Positions 46,055 to 56,190 are shown, numbered from the stretch's first letter. The stretch is DNA of 64,000 nt from Ascarosepion bandense (GCA_037127315.1 JBBBDQ010001945.1:529501-593500); one strand, 5' to 3'. Program-made: numbers and translations. The notes: generated by a model from the sequence alone, not told the origin.

Positions 46055-46640
46055 TTCCTTAGCTACAAGGATGTTTCTTCTTAGTTAATTTCATCCTTTC
46101 AAGACGTAAATAATGTTATGAAGAAGATGGTAATAAACATGGAAATATTAACAAAATTAAAAAGACTTGATTGCTAATCAAATATTGATTAGCTACAAGG
46201 ATGTTTTTCACAGTTGCTTTCATCCTTTCCAGATGTAGATAATGTTATGAGGATGATGGCAATAAACATGGAAATATTAATAAAATCAAGGAGACTTGAT
46301 TGTTAATCAAATATTGATTAGCTACAAGGATGTTTTTCATAGTTGCTTTCATCCTTTCTAGATGTAGATAATGTTATGAGGATGATGGCAATAAACATGG
46401 AAATATTAACAAAATCAAGGAGATGTGATTGTTAATCAAATATTGATTAGCTACAAGGATGTTTTTCCCAGTTGCTTTCATCCTTTCTAGATGTAGATAA
46501 TGTTATAAGGATGATGGCAATAAACATGGAAATATTAACAAAATCAAGAAGATTTTATTGTTAATCAAATATTGATGAGCTACAAGGATGTTTTACACAT
46601 GCGCTTTCTCCCTATATATATGTAGATAATATTGAATGTG
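46055..46640. repeat. 129-bp minisatellite with internal hairpin, intron 3 copy
   Basis: AGCTACAAGGATG recurs at 46061, 46191, 46320, 46449 and 46578, a period of 129-130 bp. Each unit contains AAGGATG, a ~20-base loop and CATCCTT, a short stem-loop, then AGATGTAGATAATGTTATG, AATAAACATGGAAATATTA and AATCAAATATTGATTA. The same unit occurs at 54340-54735 in another intron of the same gene. Confidence 0.92.
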
Positions 46641-47092
46641 ATAGCAATAACTAATGGTTAGTCAAATATTGATTAAAAATCAAAGCTGCTTCTTTTACTG
46701 TAATTTTTTCATACAGGATAACTTATAAATGAAACAGAAATTTTACATGTAATTAATTTCTAACTTCTCTTCTGAAAATGCTTTTATTATTCATGTGAAA
46801 TATTTTTAAAAATAATGATTCATTACTTTTCATTAAAAACATTTAAACCAAAATTTAAAAAAAAAAATCTTAAGCTTATTAAAGTTGCTAATTCTGTGAA
46901 GATGAATTAAAATTTAATGTAAATAAAAAGAAATAAATTAAATCCTCTTATTTCTTCTTAAATTCTCTAAGAAAACTCTGCCTCCTCTAATAAATATAAG
47001 AATGTTAAAATTTACCGTATTAGTTATAATAATTTCCTAATTGTTTTTTTTTTTCAGGTGGTAATGGAAATGAAAACACCAAAGATCCTTAC
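46641..47092. other. Intronic AT-rich sequence downstream of the 72-bp exon
   Basis: Nothing recognised. Confidence 0.45.
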
Positions 47093-47164
47093 ATTCAGCA
47101 AATCTTAGGATATCATCATCTTTATCACTAAATGGATCATCAAAAGAATTGTCTAGAGGAGGAT
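47093..47164 (-). CDS. ETAA1: ETAA1-like protein, 72-bp internal exon (acidic)
   Basis: Acceptor TTTTTTTCTTGCAG directly above 47164; donor GTAAGG at 47092-47087. The exon takes one base from the upstream exon (AAT, Asn) and gives one to the terminal exon, with the frame open throughout: PPLDNSFDDPFSDKDDDIL, then RFAE. The sequence is strongly acidic with bulky hydrophobics (F, F, IL, F), as in ligands of the RPA70 N-terminal domain; that binding is inference. A SINE starts only ~47 bp into the upstream intron, leaving a short polypyrimidine tract. Confidence 0.65.
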
Positions 47165-47211
47165 CTGCAAGAAAAAAAAACATTTTGAGAGATATACATG
47201 ATAAATGGATG

Positions 47212-47775
47212 TGTGTTGTGGCGCAGTGGATATCGGCTCGGAACGAGAAATTGGGTAGCCGAGTTCGAATTCCAGTTGAATTCCTTGCATTCACTTACAC
47301 GCAAATACCCTTGGGAAAGGTATTAATCCATCTCTTCCCTCCAGTTATGGGTTAAATAATAGGACAGATTGGGTTCTATAGCCTTGGTTGGCAACCAGTT
47401 TACAGCAAAAAGCAATGGCAACCAACTGCGGGATAATCTTCTGCCCAGTCAGTCATGTCTCGAAAGAGACATGATCGCCCAAGCATGTATCACATATGGC
47501 ACTTAACTGACTGACTGAATATAATAGTTGGAAACATGATTAAAGGCTTATACTGGGCATAAAGTGGGGGAACGGTTTTCTATTGTTATGAAGTAATAAA
47601 CTGATCCCCCACTAGCTATGAGTCAAATAACAGGACAGATTGGGTTCTGTAGCCTTGGCTGGCAACTAGTCTACCGCAGAAAGAAATGGCAATCTACTGC
47701 GGGATAATCTTCTGCCCAGTCAGTCATGTCTCGACCCAAGCGTGTATCACATGTGGCACTTAACTGACTGACTGA
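47212..47775 (+). mobile_element. Composite SINE - hairpin - partial SINE in intron 2
   Basis: Full tRNA-derived SINE at 47212-47512, with TGGCGCAGTGG at 47219-47229 (A box-like) and GTTCGAATTCC at 47263-47273 (good B box). It is followed by a linker with the hairpin GTGGGGGAACGGTTT (47564-47578) / AAACTGATCCCCCAC (47598-47612), then a head-less SINE copy to about 47775 with a small deletion after CATGTCTCGA. Same architecture as at 24016-24630. Confidence 0.85.
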
Positions 47776-48071
47776 CATGATAAATAATTTGTATTTCTTA
47801 TTAGCTTAATTTAATTTTTTTAAAATATTGAATTATTTTGAAATAATTGATTACTTTTAAGCTAAAAAATAAAAATTTTCATAAAGAAATTGAAAATAAA
47901 AAAAAAACAAAAACAATTGTCATTATAATATTGGACAATTGTACAAATAAGTGATTATTTTGAAACTGAAAGGGAGTTCTTCAAAAAACAATTGTATGAA
48001 AGGAAAAAGTAAAACAAAAAACATTAAACAGATTTTGAAGAAAAATAAATCTAGAAAAATTATACAACATT

Positions 48072-48219
48072 TAAATTTTACATTAGAACATGTAATTAAC
48101 TACTACAAAATTGTACATTTTGTTGAGACATTGAAAAAACAATGTCACATCAGGTAGTTAACTGTCAAAATAAAATGTATTATTTTGTAGTAGTTATTTG
48201 CATGTTATAATGTAAAATT
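48072..48219 (-). mobile_element. Fold-back element with degenerate hammerhead-like motif
   Basis: The two arms AAATTTTACATTAGAACATG (from 48072) and ACTACTACAAAATTGTACA are nearly inverted copies of the sequence at about 48170-48219. On the minus strand, 48160-48097 shows stem I TAACTAC/GTAGTTA (7 bp), stem II GACATTG/CAATGTC (7 bp) and a stem III ACAAAA/TTTTGT before GTA. These are the three helices of a type I hammerhead ribozyme. The conserved core is damaged: CTGATGT for CTGATGA, and TCAA for GAAA. Likely a dead ribozyme copy. Confidence 0.6.
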
Positions 48220-48229
48220 TAAAAAAATA

Positions 48230-48333
48230 TATATATATATATTGCTTTATTTTTATATTGAGCTCTGTTTCAAATTAATGTTTTGAACATTGCAATTTTA
48301 TTCTTCACTCTTTTACAATTGAAGATATAAATA

Positions 48334-48367
<34 letters not shown>

Positions 48368-48500
48368 GATAAACAGCTCTATACAAATATATATATATAT
48401 ATAAATATATATATAAACAGCTCAATACATCATATATCGAGCACTGTTTTAAATTAATGTTTTGGACAGTGAAAAAATTTCTTTCTTCGTTCTGTACTCA
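48230..48500. repeat. Short unit TTATATTGAGCTCTG... (two copies) with TA/CT runs
   Basis: TTTTTATATTGAGCTCTGTTT, then AAATTAATGTTTTGAACATTG, at about 48245-48320, recurs diverged at 48430-48490 (CGAGCACTGTTTTAAATTAA). Related copies lie at 54047-54115 and, inverted, at 61965-62060. At 48 and 62 kb the unit sits beside a hammerhead-bearing fold-back, so it is probably part of the same element. A CT/TA microsatellite separates the copies here. Confidence 0.6.
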
Positions 48501-48798
48501 CTCGGATATATATATCATATAATTAAATTTGTTTTTTATTTAAGAATACATTGCAACACGGAAATTTCTGTTTTGAGATTTCTATCTTGTCGTCAGGCAA
48601 TAGATCATTGCGAAAATGATTTTCATTTAAATATAAGAAACAATACATTTGTTATTTATAGATATGTGAAAACATAAAAAATTTATGTGTGTGTTCAATT
48701 TAACTCCTCAAAATAGAGATTCACTTTAAATTTGAAAAAAAGTTTATATTTTTGGAGAATACATGATTTCTTCTTTCAATCTTCCTTTGAAAGACTTG
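48501..48798. other. Intronic sequence, nothing recognised
   Basis: No coding or repeat signal was recognised. Confidence 0.4.
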
Positions 48799-49303
48799 AA
48801 CATTTCCAAGGTATTTAAATTTTTGTACCTGCTTGATTTTAGTACCCCTCACTTGGGTTTGGTGTTTTGGACTGCTCTTTTTGCTGATGATTATGTATTC
48901 GGTTTTCTTGCAGTTTATTTGTAGTCCTTTCTTGTCACTCTCTTCAACTATCTTCTGTAGGGGGTCTTGTAGTTTTCTTTTTGTGTCATGCTATCAGAAC
49001 TGTATCATCTGCGTACCTTATGTTGTTCAATGATGAATCCTAGCATAACTTCTAGGGTCCTCAGAATAGTCCTGCTGTACAAGTTGAATAGATCCAGTGA
49101 AAAGACACATCCTTGTCTTATGCCTCTTACTATCTTTATATATCTGCTGAATTTGTTACCTCTCTGTATGCAGGCAGTTTGCTGCCAATAGAGATTCTTG
49201 ATTACTCTAATGGCTTACACAAATATGTCAAGATTGCTGAGCATCTCTATCAATTTTTTGTGGCATACTTTGTTGAACGCCTTCACATAATCTATAAAAC
49301 ATA
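48799..49303 (-). pseudogene. RTE-like LINE remnant, right-hand part interrupted
   Basis: Minus-strand RT remnant from the KYLGS region (AAGGTATTTAAATTTTTGTA at about 48809) to the palm region near 49290. Several frameshifts. The match stops at about 49303 and continues at 49752-49870, because a LINE 3' fragment has inserted. Confidence 0.85.
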
Positions 49304-49750
49304 CATGAACTTAGATCACTGGTGCCCCCTAAATACTAATTTGAATGAGATACTAGATTAGCAACTAGATCCCACCCTTTTACAGTGAAACCGATAAAAT
49401 GCAGCCGTAACTTCTACTCCAACAGTTTCTTTCCTCGCACTTCCCGACTGTGGAATTCTCTTCCACACGATTGCTTCCTCGATGGCTACAATCTCCAGGA
49501 GTTTAAATGTAAGGTCAATAGACACCTAACACACTAACCTGCTAAAATTCTATCAAACACTCTTCCCATCTGCCCAACCCTCATCCTTGCTATCCTTACT
49601 CATCTGTCACCTTCCTCCTGACATTCCCTATGTCTAACCACTCCTTCTCTTTACCTTCCCCTATGTAACCCCATGCGCAATAGTGGCAGTGGAATGCCTT
49701 GCTTGGGGTGAGATGATTAAAAAAAAAAAAAAAAAAAAAAGAAAAAAAAA
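49304..49750 (+). mobile_element. Jockey/CR1-like LINE 3' fragment inserted in an RTE copy
   Basis: Runs from ATGAACTTAGATCACTGGTG (SDELRSLVPP region) through the C-terminal frame (SRTSRLWNS-type codons, here FPRTSRLWNS), a non-expanded 3' UTR and the terminus CCTTGCTTGGGGTGAGATG, to a long A-run at 49720-49740. RTE sequence continues on both sides. Confidence 0.88.
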
Positions 49751-49751
49751 G

Positions 49752-49870
49752 TCTTTTTTTCATTTGTATTGCCCTTTCGAATAGCATCCTAATCATAAAT
49801 ATAGCATTCCTTGTTCCAGTGTCTTTGATGAACCCACACTATTTTTGTCCTATCTCTGGCCTGATCAGAC
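49752..49870 (-). pseudogene. RTE-like LINE remnant, continuation beyond the LINE insertion
   Basis: CATTTGTATTGCCCTTTCGA, then AGCATCCTAATCATAAATAT, matches 4770-4860 of the third RTE copy. It therefore lies directly upstream, in coding sense, of the 48799-49303 part. Confidence 0.8.
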
Positions 49871-49894
49871 AATGAGTTTTGTCAATGTATCATA

Positions 49895-50520
49895 CCCAAA
49901 CAAAATAATTCTCTTTTAAAATTTAAAAAACTACAATGTTTCATTTATAACTTATGCTCCAATGCTTAAAAATTAAGAATTATTTTACTGAAATAAATGG
50001 CTCACACATTACTTAATTAGTTTTCTTAACGACAATATACTTTAATATACCATAATTATTTAATTCTAATTCCAACATAAATATTCCAGCCCCTTTACTC
50101 ATGAAGTAGTTTTAAAAAAATCTAACTTGCTGTTAAAAATTATTGTTTACCTATTTAAGTATTGGGTGGTCCCACCATGTAACTTACTCAGACAAAATAA
50201 TTTTCTTTAAAATTTAATTAATTACAATGCTTCATTTACAACATACTCCAACATAATTTAAAAAAATAAAAATTATTTTATTAAAATCACCCACACAGTA
50301 CTTAATTGTTTTTCTTACTACAATATACCTAAGTATACCATAATTATTTAATCCTGATTCTAATCTAAACATTCCAACCCATGAGGTAGTAAAAAAAAAA
50401 TTTAATTTTAAATTAAAAAAAAAAAACAACCTAAAATCCAACCTGCTTTTAAAAATTATTGTCTACCCATTAAAAAAAAAATCTATGGTCCCACTATGTA
50501 TCTTATCCAGACAAAATTAA
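49895..50520. repeat. ~295-bp tandem duplication (two copies plus a partial third)
   Basis: CAAAATAATTCTCTTTTAAAA ... AATATACCATAATTATTTAAT ... GAAGTAG at 49898-50155 is repeated at 50189-50395 and begins again near 50440 (TGCTTTTAAAAATTATTGTC). Diverged; no frame. Confidence 0.75.
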
Positions 50521-50895
50521 AAAGTGACATGACTAGACACCAAGCAATCCTGCTTCCTTTTGTGACTCAAATCTTAAAACTCCATGGTTACCTAATTCTC
50601 ATTTTTAATCAAACAATATTGACACACCTAAAGCATTTTCTCCAACAACCACCCTCTACTTTTCTAAATAACAATGAATTCAGCTTATATTTTCAAAATA
50701 AATAATTTTCACCAATTTTAATATATCACATGAAGAACAGTATTGTTCTGAAATATGAAATTTTTTGTGTAGTGATATAATGCTTTTATAAACCATTTTA
50801 ATAACAAAATTACAATATTAAGCTCCACTCTGTATCAAGCACTCTTTATAAAATTAAATGCTTAAACAGTGGATTTTACATGTTCTTTCGTTTTC

Positions 50896-50899
<4 letters not shown>
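50521..50899. other. Intronic AT-rich sequence
   Basis: Nothing recognised. Confidence 0.4.

Positions 50900-50943
<44 letters not shown>
50900..50943. repeat. (TA)n microsatellite
   Basis: Pure TA run directly left of a PLE terminal repeat. Confidence 0.95.
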
Positions 50944-50949
<6 letters not shown>

Positions 50950-51535
50950 CAGGTTTGGTTGAATAATATAGACAAGTTTTGTCTATTTATTTTGTGTAGG
51001 ATCGGTTCATATCGTCTGATAAGCTTGATGGTGTTATCGTTGAAAGACGACAAGAAATCACAGTAATTGTTGATTTTTTTATCAGGTCTAAGCTTTCAGC
51101 TTACATAAGTGGAAACTCAAAATCCTGGAAGCTATCTATATCAAACAACTTAAACCTGGCTTGATTTTGATATCTCAAATAACATACTCAAATGCCTGTA
51201 ATCGGATCAAGATCCACACCACCACCATTTTGTCACTGTCTGCGGCCATCCGCCATGGTAAAAATGAACTTGTCTCTTTGATTGAATTCTCTTTATTTAA
51301 TTCCACTTTGTTAATAACTTAAATGTTCTATGATCACTATATGTTAATGTTTATTCTTTGATAATGGCTTATGTAAGCCGAAAGCTTAGACCTGATAAAA
51401 AAATCAACAATTACTGTGATTTCTTGTTGTCTTTCAACAATAGCACCATCAAACTTATCAGATGATATGAACAGATCCTACACAAAATAAATAGACAAAG
51501 CTTGTCTATATTATTCAACCAAACCTGTATTAATT
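50944..51535 (+). pseudogene. Penelope-like element remnant (GIY-YIG end, inverted terminal repeats)
   Basis: The left arm (50944-51107; ATTAATACAGGTTTGGTTGAA ... TTTTTTTATCAGGTCTAAGC) and right arm (51366-51535) are inverted copies of about 165 bp. Between them the plus frame from about 51117 reads KILEAIYIKQLKPGLILIS, the C-terminal end of a GIY-YIG endonuclease as found in PLEs. The right arm begins with TTGATAATGGCTTATGTAAGC, then CGAAAGCTTAGACC: a hairpin followed by GAAAG, the PLE terminal motif. Heavily 5'-truncated; an inverted terminal fragment at the 5' side is a known PLE insertion form. Confidence 0.75.
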
Positions 51536-51539
51536 AAAA

Positions 51540-52195
51540 AATGCTGCCAAAATACACACAATATATATATATATATATTTCATTTGTAAATGAGTTATTA
51601 TGTAATACCTCATTTATAAATGAAAAATATTCAGAAGTTCTACAATAAAATTGTATTGAACACTTTTTAATACAAATGTGCACGGGTCTAATTTTATTAT
51701 GACTAAAAACTAAGTAATTAAAAAATCAATATATATATATATATAAAACAGGTTTGATATGAAATATCTGAAACATAAGCAAAATGGAATTCATGAAAAC
51801 CATGAGAACCTTTTTCTGTTGTCTAAATTTCACTTTCTGATGTGTATACACTAACTTTATTATGTACTATCAGTACGTACCTGACATTGCACAGGATGGC
51901 AAAAGTAAGAATTCACATGGGCAATTTAAATGTTGGTCTTTGTAAAGGGAAATGTACCACTATACAGAAAGGAGGATAGTTAGCAGTGCTTATTTGTAGC
52001 ACTGATAGGATAAAAATGGGGCTGAGTAAATGTTCGAGGTTTGATTCTGGGTTGGCTGCATGAAATCTCCACTTAAATAAATTTGCAAAGGTTGTGTCAC
52101 TTTTGAGACAAATCGTATGAAAAATGTGGAAGTGTATTTTAATAGAAATCAGTGAAGATACACACTCACGCACACACATCTTCAATTGTATTTAA
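51540..52195. other. Intronic sequence with short TA runs
   Basis: TA runs at about 51561-51580 and 51730-51744. A peptide-like frame on the minus strand near 51913-52185 has no recognisable similarity. Confidence 0.4.
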
Positions 52196-53146
52196 TATAT
52201 CTGGTTGGGTGGTCCTGCAATTCATCTCAGGGTTCTTGACAAAATCTAATGGAGAATCTGCAATGTGATTGATCTTGACCTGGTAGCACAGTTTCACTCC
52301 TTTTCTAACTGACGTAATGTGGCTTCCTTCTGTCTCTTCTACAAATACTTTCACAGCTTCTGCTCCAATGAGCTTAGCTCCCTTGTGCCCTCTCTGCATG
52401 AATTTAGTTGAGCTACTAGACTAACAACTAGGTCCCACCCCTTTACAGCGAGACCACTCAAATATAACTGCAATTTCTACTCTAGCAGCTTCTTTTCTTG
52501 CACTTCTGTTGTGGAATAGTTTTTGCACTGAAGATTATAATTGGGCTATGTCGGTTGCTAATCAACTTAACGCACCCAAAATATTAGGAACTTGGTAATC
52601 TTCCACTGTAAGCTGACTCCTTAGTATTCGGCTAACTGCCGACTAATATCAACTGCCTTAGTCCAACTATGTCCAAACTGGAACTAACTAGTAGTTCTAC
52701 TCAACACCAATAGAACTCTAAAGAACTCCTATGAACTGCCTAAGAACTTCTCCCATTAACTTCCTGTTAACTCTTATTGATATAAGAGGGAGAGTCCATT
52801 ATCTGAGGAATAGGTGTTGTTTCCCCATAACAACTTCCCACATGTGGAATTCCCTTCTATACACTTACTTCCCTGACAGTTACAATCTCCAAGAAATTAA
52901 ATGTAATGTCAATTGCCATCTCCTGTCTCCTTGACTTACATCCTTTCCTTGAAAACCCTTGTATCATGTTCTTCCCCCCCCCACCGTCTACTCTACCCTC
53001 GTGAAGCTCTCTTCACACTAGTGTTCTCATCCTTTTCTAACTCATTTTTTTGATGCCCTCTGTAAAAGGTCTCTTTTTCTCAACTCTCTCCTCTTATCTA
53101 ACCTACAGCTCACCAGTGGCAATTCTGCCTTGCTTAGGGGGAAATG

Positions 53147-53148
<2 letters not shown>
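52196..53148 (+). mobile_element. Jockey/CR1-like LINE 3' fragment, split by a solo LTR
   Basis: Starts near the VWSGAP region (ATATCTGGTTGGGTGGTCCTG), runs to CTTTTCTTGCACTTC at 52506, and resumes at 52838 with CCACATGTGGAATTCCC. It then runs through the 3' UTR to the terminus GCCTTGCTTAGGGGGAAATG at about 53140. The tail is a (TA)n run instead of poly-A. Decayed, with several stops. Confidence 0.88.
52507..52832. mobile_element. Solo LTR (326 bp)
   Basis: The insertion starts TGTTGTGG and ends CCATAACA, an imperfect inverted repeat with TG...CA ends. It is flanked by a 5-bp direct repeat ACTTC (52502-52506 and 52833-52837). Removing it restores the LINE sequence with no gap. These are the marks of a solo LTR left by recombination of an LTR retrotransposon. 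No internal coding part is present, and the family (Gypsy, BEL or Copia) cannot be told from the LTR alone. Confidence 0.85.

Positions 53149-53185
<37 letters not shown>
53149..53185. repeat. (TA)n microsatellite between LINE end and PLE end
   Basis: TA run beginning at the GATTA end of the LINE and ending at the PLE terminal repeat. Confidence 0.95.
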
Positions 53186-53189
<4 letters not shown>

Positions 53190-53560
53190 TATCAAGGCAG
53201 TAAATAATTTTCTAAACATATACTATTAAATATAAGAGACAATGAATGTCTATTATGTTTAATCAAGAGCCGTTCTAAACATCGTATTTTGGCTTTAATT
53301 TCAGGTGAAAATAAAGACAAAAATTCTCCAACATTTAGATATTGCTTTTATTACGCTGGTTCTAAGCTTTCGGCTCACATGAGCCATCTTCAAAGAGGTT
53401 ATTAAGACTGTAATATAATAACATCCATCATCACCAATGATTTTATTTTGTGTTGGCATAAAACTCCGCTAGGCAACAGCAATAGTTACCAAAAATAATG
53501 CAGTTTGCAAATTTGCAATATGGTTCTATGACGTCACGCCACATGATAGCATGAAATGAC

Positions 53561-53562
<2 letters not shown>
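53186..53562 (-). mobile_element. Penelope-like element terminal repeat, minus strand
   Basis: GTGTATCAAGGCAGTAAATAA ... CATTAGAT matches the left arm of the PLE at 60939-61947. On the minus strand it contains TTTGAAGATGGCTCATGTGAG, then CCGAAAGCTTAGAACC at about 53400-53365. The right part (to about 53562, CATAAAACTCCGCTAGGCAAC) is the inverse of 61660-61790. No coding part remains. Confidence 0.7.
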
Positions 53563-53596
<34 letters not shown>

Positions 53597-53727
53597 AATA
53601 CAAATATAAGCAGCTTAAAGGAAAATCCCAAATGAATCCTATTAATATTGATCTTTAAAAATTAAATATTAAAGCTGATCCAGCCATAGGGCTCAATGTA
53701 ATTATTTATTTATCTATTTACAGAGCC

Positions 53728-53781
<54 letters not shown>
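53563..53781. repeat. Two (TA)n microsatellites
   Basis: TA runs at 53563-53592 and about 53733-53781, separated by ~140 bp of unassigned sequence. Confidence 0.9.
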
Positions 53782-54046
53782 TGTATTTATAGCTTTATTA
53801 TAATAATTAACATGTATCACTTCTCTTTTTGTTCTGAAGAAGTTTAAATTTATAATTTTTTTTTATATGACTCAAATCTGCAGACATTTTTTCCAAAAGT
53901 CACCCAAAAGTTTATTCTGTTAATCAAAAATTACCCCAAAAGGTTTTTCCATAAAATCACCCTAAAAATGATTGCTTGAAGATTGAAGATTGCAGAAACA
54001 TGAGAAATTGTGTGCCACAAAAATATTAAGTTATATTACAATAATA

Positions 54047-54115
54047 TTTAGCTCTATTTTTGTATTGAGCACTGTAAAATTAAAAACAAATTTCTGACTG
54101 TCCTTTCTTCACATT
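54047..54115. repeat. Copy of the AGCTCTATTTTTGTATTGAGCACTG unit
   Basis: TTTAGCTCTATTTTTGTATTG, then AGCACTGTAAAATTAAAAAC, matches the short units at 48230-48500 and 61965-62060. It is followed by a short TA run at 54116-54132. Confidence 0.6.
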
Positions 54116-54339
54116 ATATATATATATATAATTATCTGACCAGCAACCTTTCATTTAAACACATCAAACAAGGGAAATTTAATTTTTTCATTTAGTTTTT
54201 CTAGCATCCTTACATTTTCCATTTTGTAGAAGTAAGAAAGTACAGAAAATTTCAATAATTTTCATTGATCCAACCACTTTCAGCCAATTTTTTAACCATT
54301 AAATAAAAATAAGACAAAAAACAAACTCCCTTGAAAATT

Positions 54340-54735
54340 GGTATGAGGATAAAGGCAATAAACATGGAAATATTAACAAAATTAAAAAGACTTGATTGTT
54401 AATCAAATATTGATTAGCTACAAGGATGTTTTTCACAGTTGCTTTCATCCTTTCCAGATGTAGATAATGTTATGAGGATGATGGCAATAAACATGGAAAT
54501 ATTAACAAAATCAAGGAGACTTGATTGTTAATCAGATATTGATGAGCTACAAGGATGTTTTTCACAATTGCTTTCATCCTTTCTAGATGTAGATAATGTT
54601 ATGAAGAAGATGGCAATAAACATGATAAATATTGAATAAATCAAGATTTGAATGTTAATCAATAAATATTTTTAAAAAGTTGCATTCATCCATTCTCTAT
54701 GTAAGTTTAAGATGATAGCAATAAACAGAAATATT
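54340..54735. repeat. 129-bp minisatellite with internal hairpin, intron 2 copy
   Basis: About 2.7 units of the same repeat as at 46055-46640: AGCTACAAGGATG at 54416 and 54545. It contains AGATGTAGATAATGTTATG and AATAAACATGGAAATATTA. It lies less than 200 bp from the donor end of the large exon. Confidence 0.9.
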
Positions 54736-54908
54736 AATAAAATGTAAAAACATTAAAAAAATACTAATTAGGCAAATGTTTTTCAGAATTTCTAACCAAA
54801 TCTTGATTATTGAGAACAGTTTCATTACTGAGTTACCTCTTTATTTTTTTAGGATATATGAACTAATAATGAAAAATATAGAAAATATCCAAAAAAGAAT
54901 ATACTTAC

Positions 54909-55807
54909 TGACATTTTGCTTTGAAGGTACAAAATTTGTAGCTGAAATATTGTTAGGAAGATTCACATTGTTCTTCATATTTTTGAAGTTGTAATGTTTC
55001 TTTGTTGAAGAGACATTAGTTATCAATTGTTTTGGAGATGGTTTCCGACAATAATTTGATGACATATCCAAGAATTCTAAGTATGAATCAACAGCAGTTT
55101 TTTGTTCCATTGCAGGAACCTTTTTCTCATTTTTACCATTAACAGTGACAAGAGGCTGGGAATTTGATAAATTCTTGTTGATTAAAAAGCCATCTCTTTT
55201 ATCTGAAGTTTGTATTGCACAAGATATCTCCTGCTCTGTAAGCTGTGACAGAAGTTCATCCGTATCGCTGTCTGAGAAACAGAGATCTAAATCCTCCTGC
55301 AATAAGTTATTGCTGCTATTGTTGTTGCCTTGTTGAACAGGATTCACATCTGTATTACAAGCACCAATGGTAAGTGAATCTGAACTTTTTGGAAATTCTC
55401 TTTTATTTACACATTTATTTACGTCTGTATTCTTCAGGGATAAAGATGGCGTCTTGCAACAAGTTAAGGAGGTTTTCTTATCTGCAATAACCAATTGTTC
55501 ACTGAATACAGATTCATTTTCAGTGATTTTGGGAATAGATTTATTTTCACTTGTTTGTGCAACTTTGGATATGAAAGACTCATCGCAAAAAAGATCGTCA
55601 TCACTCCAAGATGTCTCTTCATTGTCTTCAAGACAAATATTTAAATTTTGATCAATAGAAGTTGTAGATTTTGTGTCAGATGGAGTGGGTTGTTCACTTA
55701 TATTCTGTAGGCACTTCTTTGGTAAATCTTGATTTGAAGAGTTCTGTCCTTGGCTCTGTGATGAGGTGTTTTGGAATGGCTCTGCCGTCTCAAGTGGATT
55801 TGTGGTT
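54909..55807 (-). CDS. ETAA1: ETAA1-like protein, large central exon (acidic, disordered)
   Basis: 899-bp exon: acceptor CACCACCTCCTTAG ends at 55808, and the donor GTAAGTAT is at 54908-54901, a near-perfect match to consensus. It begins with the last base of an AGA codon shared with the exon at 58735 and ends with the first base of an Asn codon, so the frame is continuous. It encodes ~299 residues rich in S, N, T and acidic residues, without transmembrane or globular signs. Acidic-hydrophobic clusters include EETSWSDDDLFCDESFISKV and EDLDLCFSDSDTDELLSQL. The first resembles the DD-L-x-x-DSF type segment I associate with ETAA1; I have not been able to align it. The apparent hydrophobic tail YILFWIFSIFFI of the unspliced frame is intron and should be ignored. 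The large middle exon followed by small exons agrees with the vertebrate ETAA1 layout. Confidence 0.65.
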
Positions 55808-56029
55808 CTAAGGAGGTGGTGAAAAAACAATTACAAAATCATTTTTCAATATGAAATAATAACTTCAGCTGAAAGGATTCAAAGATTTAAACAAAGTGGC
55901 AAATTTATGCTAAAGTTTTGGGTAACATACTATGGACACTGTAATTATTAAGTTTCATAGATCAATTGTTATAGCATATCAGGTTTAATTATCAAAGTTG
56001 TCTCATTATGGTAATCTTGTGTTAGACAA

Positions 56030-56190
56030 AGGAACTATTTGCCCATATCTGGAACCCTAACAGGTTCTACCACTCCAGGCCAGGGTGAACCTGAGAACAA
56101 CAACAACTAAGAGATGGTTCCATGCTCCTCCCAACCTTCCAATAAGAGGCCTTGCTGCCAGATGCAGTTTACCATCATACCCAGGACCAT
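56030..56190 (-). repeat. Unnamed interspersed repeat, copy 2
   Basis: Reverse complement of 38692-38855, about 80% alike by eye: GGTCCTGGGTATGATGGTAA, CTGCATCTGGCAGCAAGGCC, GAGTGGTAGAACCTGTTAGGG. CTAT microsatellite-like sequence follows at 56190-56280. Confidence 0.7.

Noticed and set aside
47212..47290. Possible tRNA gene
   Set aside because: A and B box-like segments are present but there is no tRNA cloverleaf. The sequence is the head of a SINE with many copies in the window.
54841..54908. Hydrophobic C-terminal tail (transmembrane helix) of the large minus-strand frame
   Set aside because: The codons lie beyond a strong GTAAGT donor at 54908 and are intron. The spliced frame continues into the exon at 47164.
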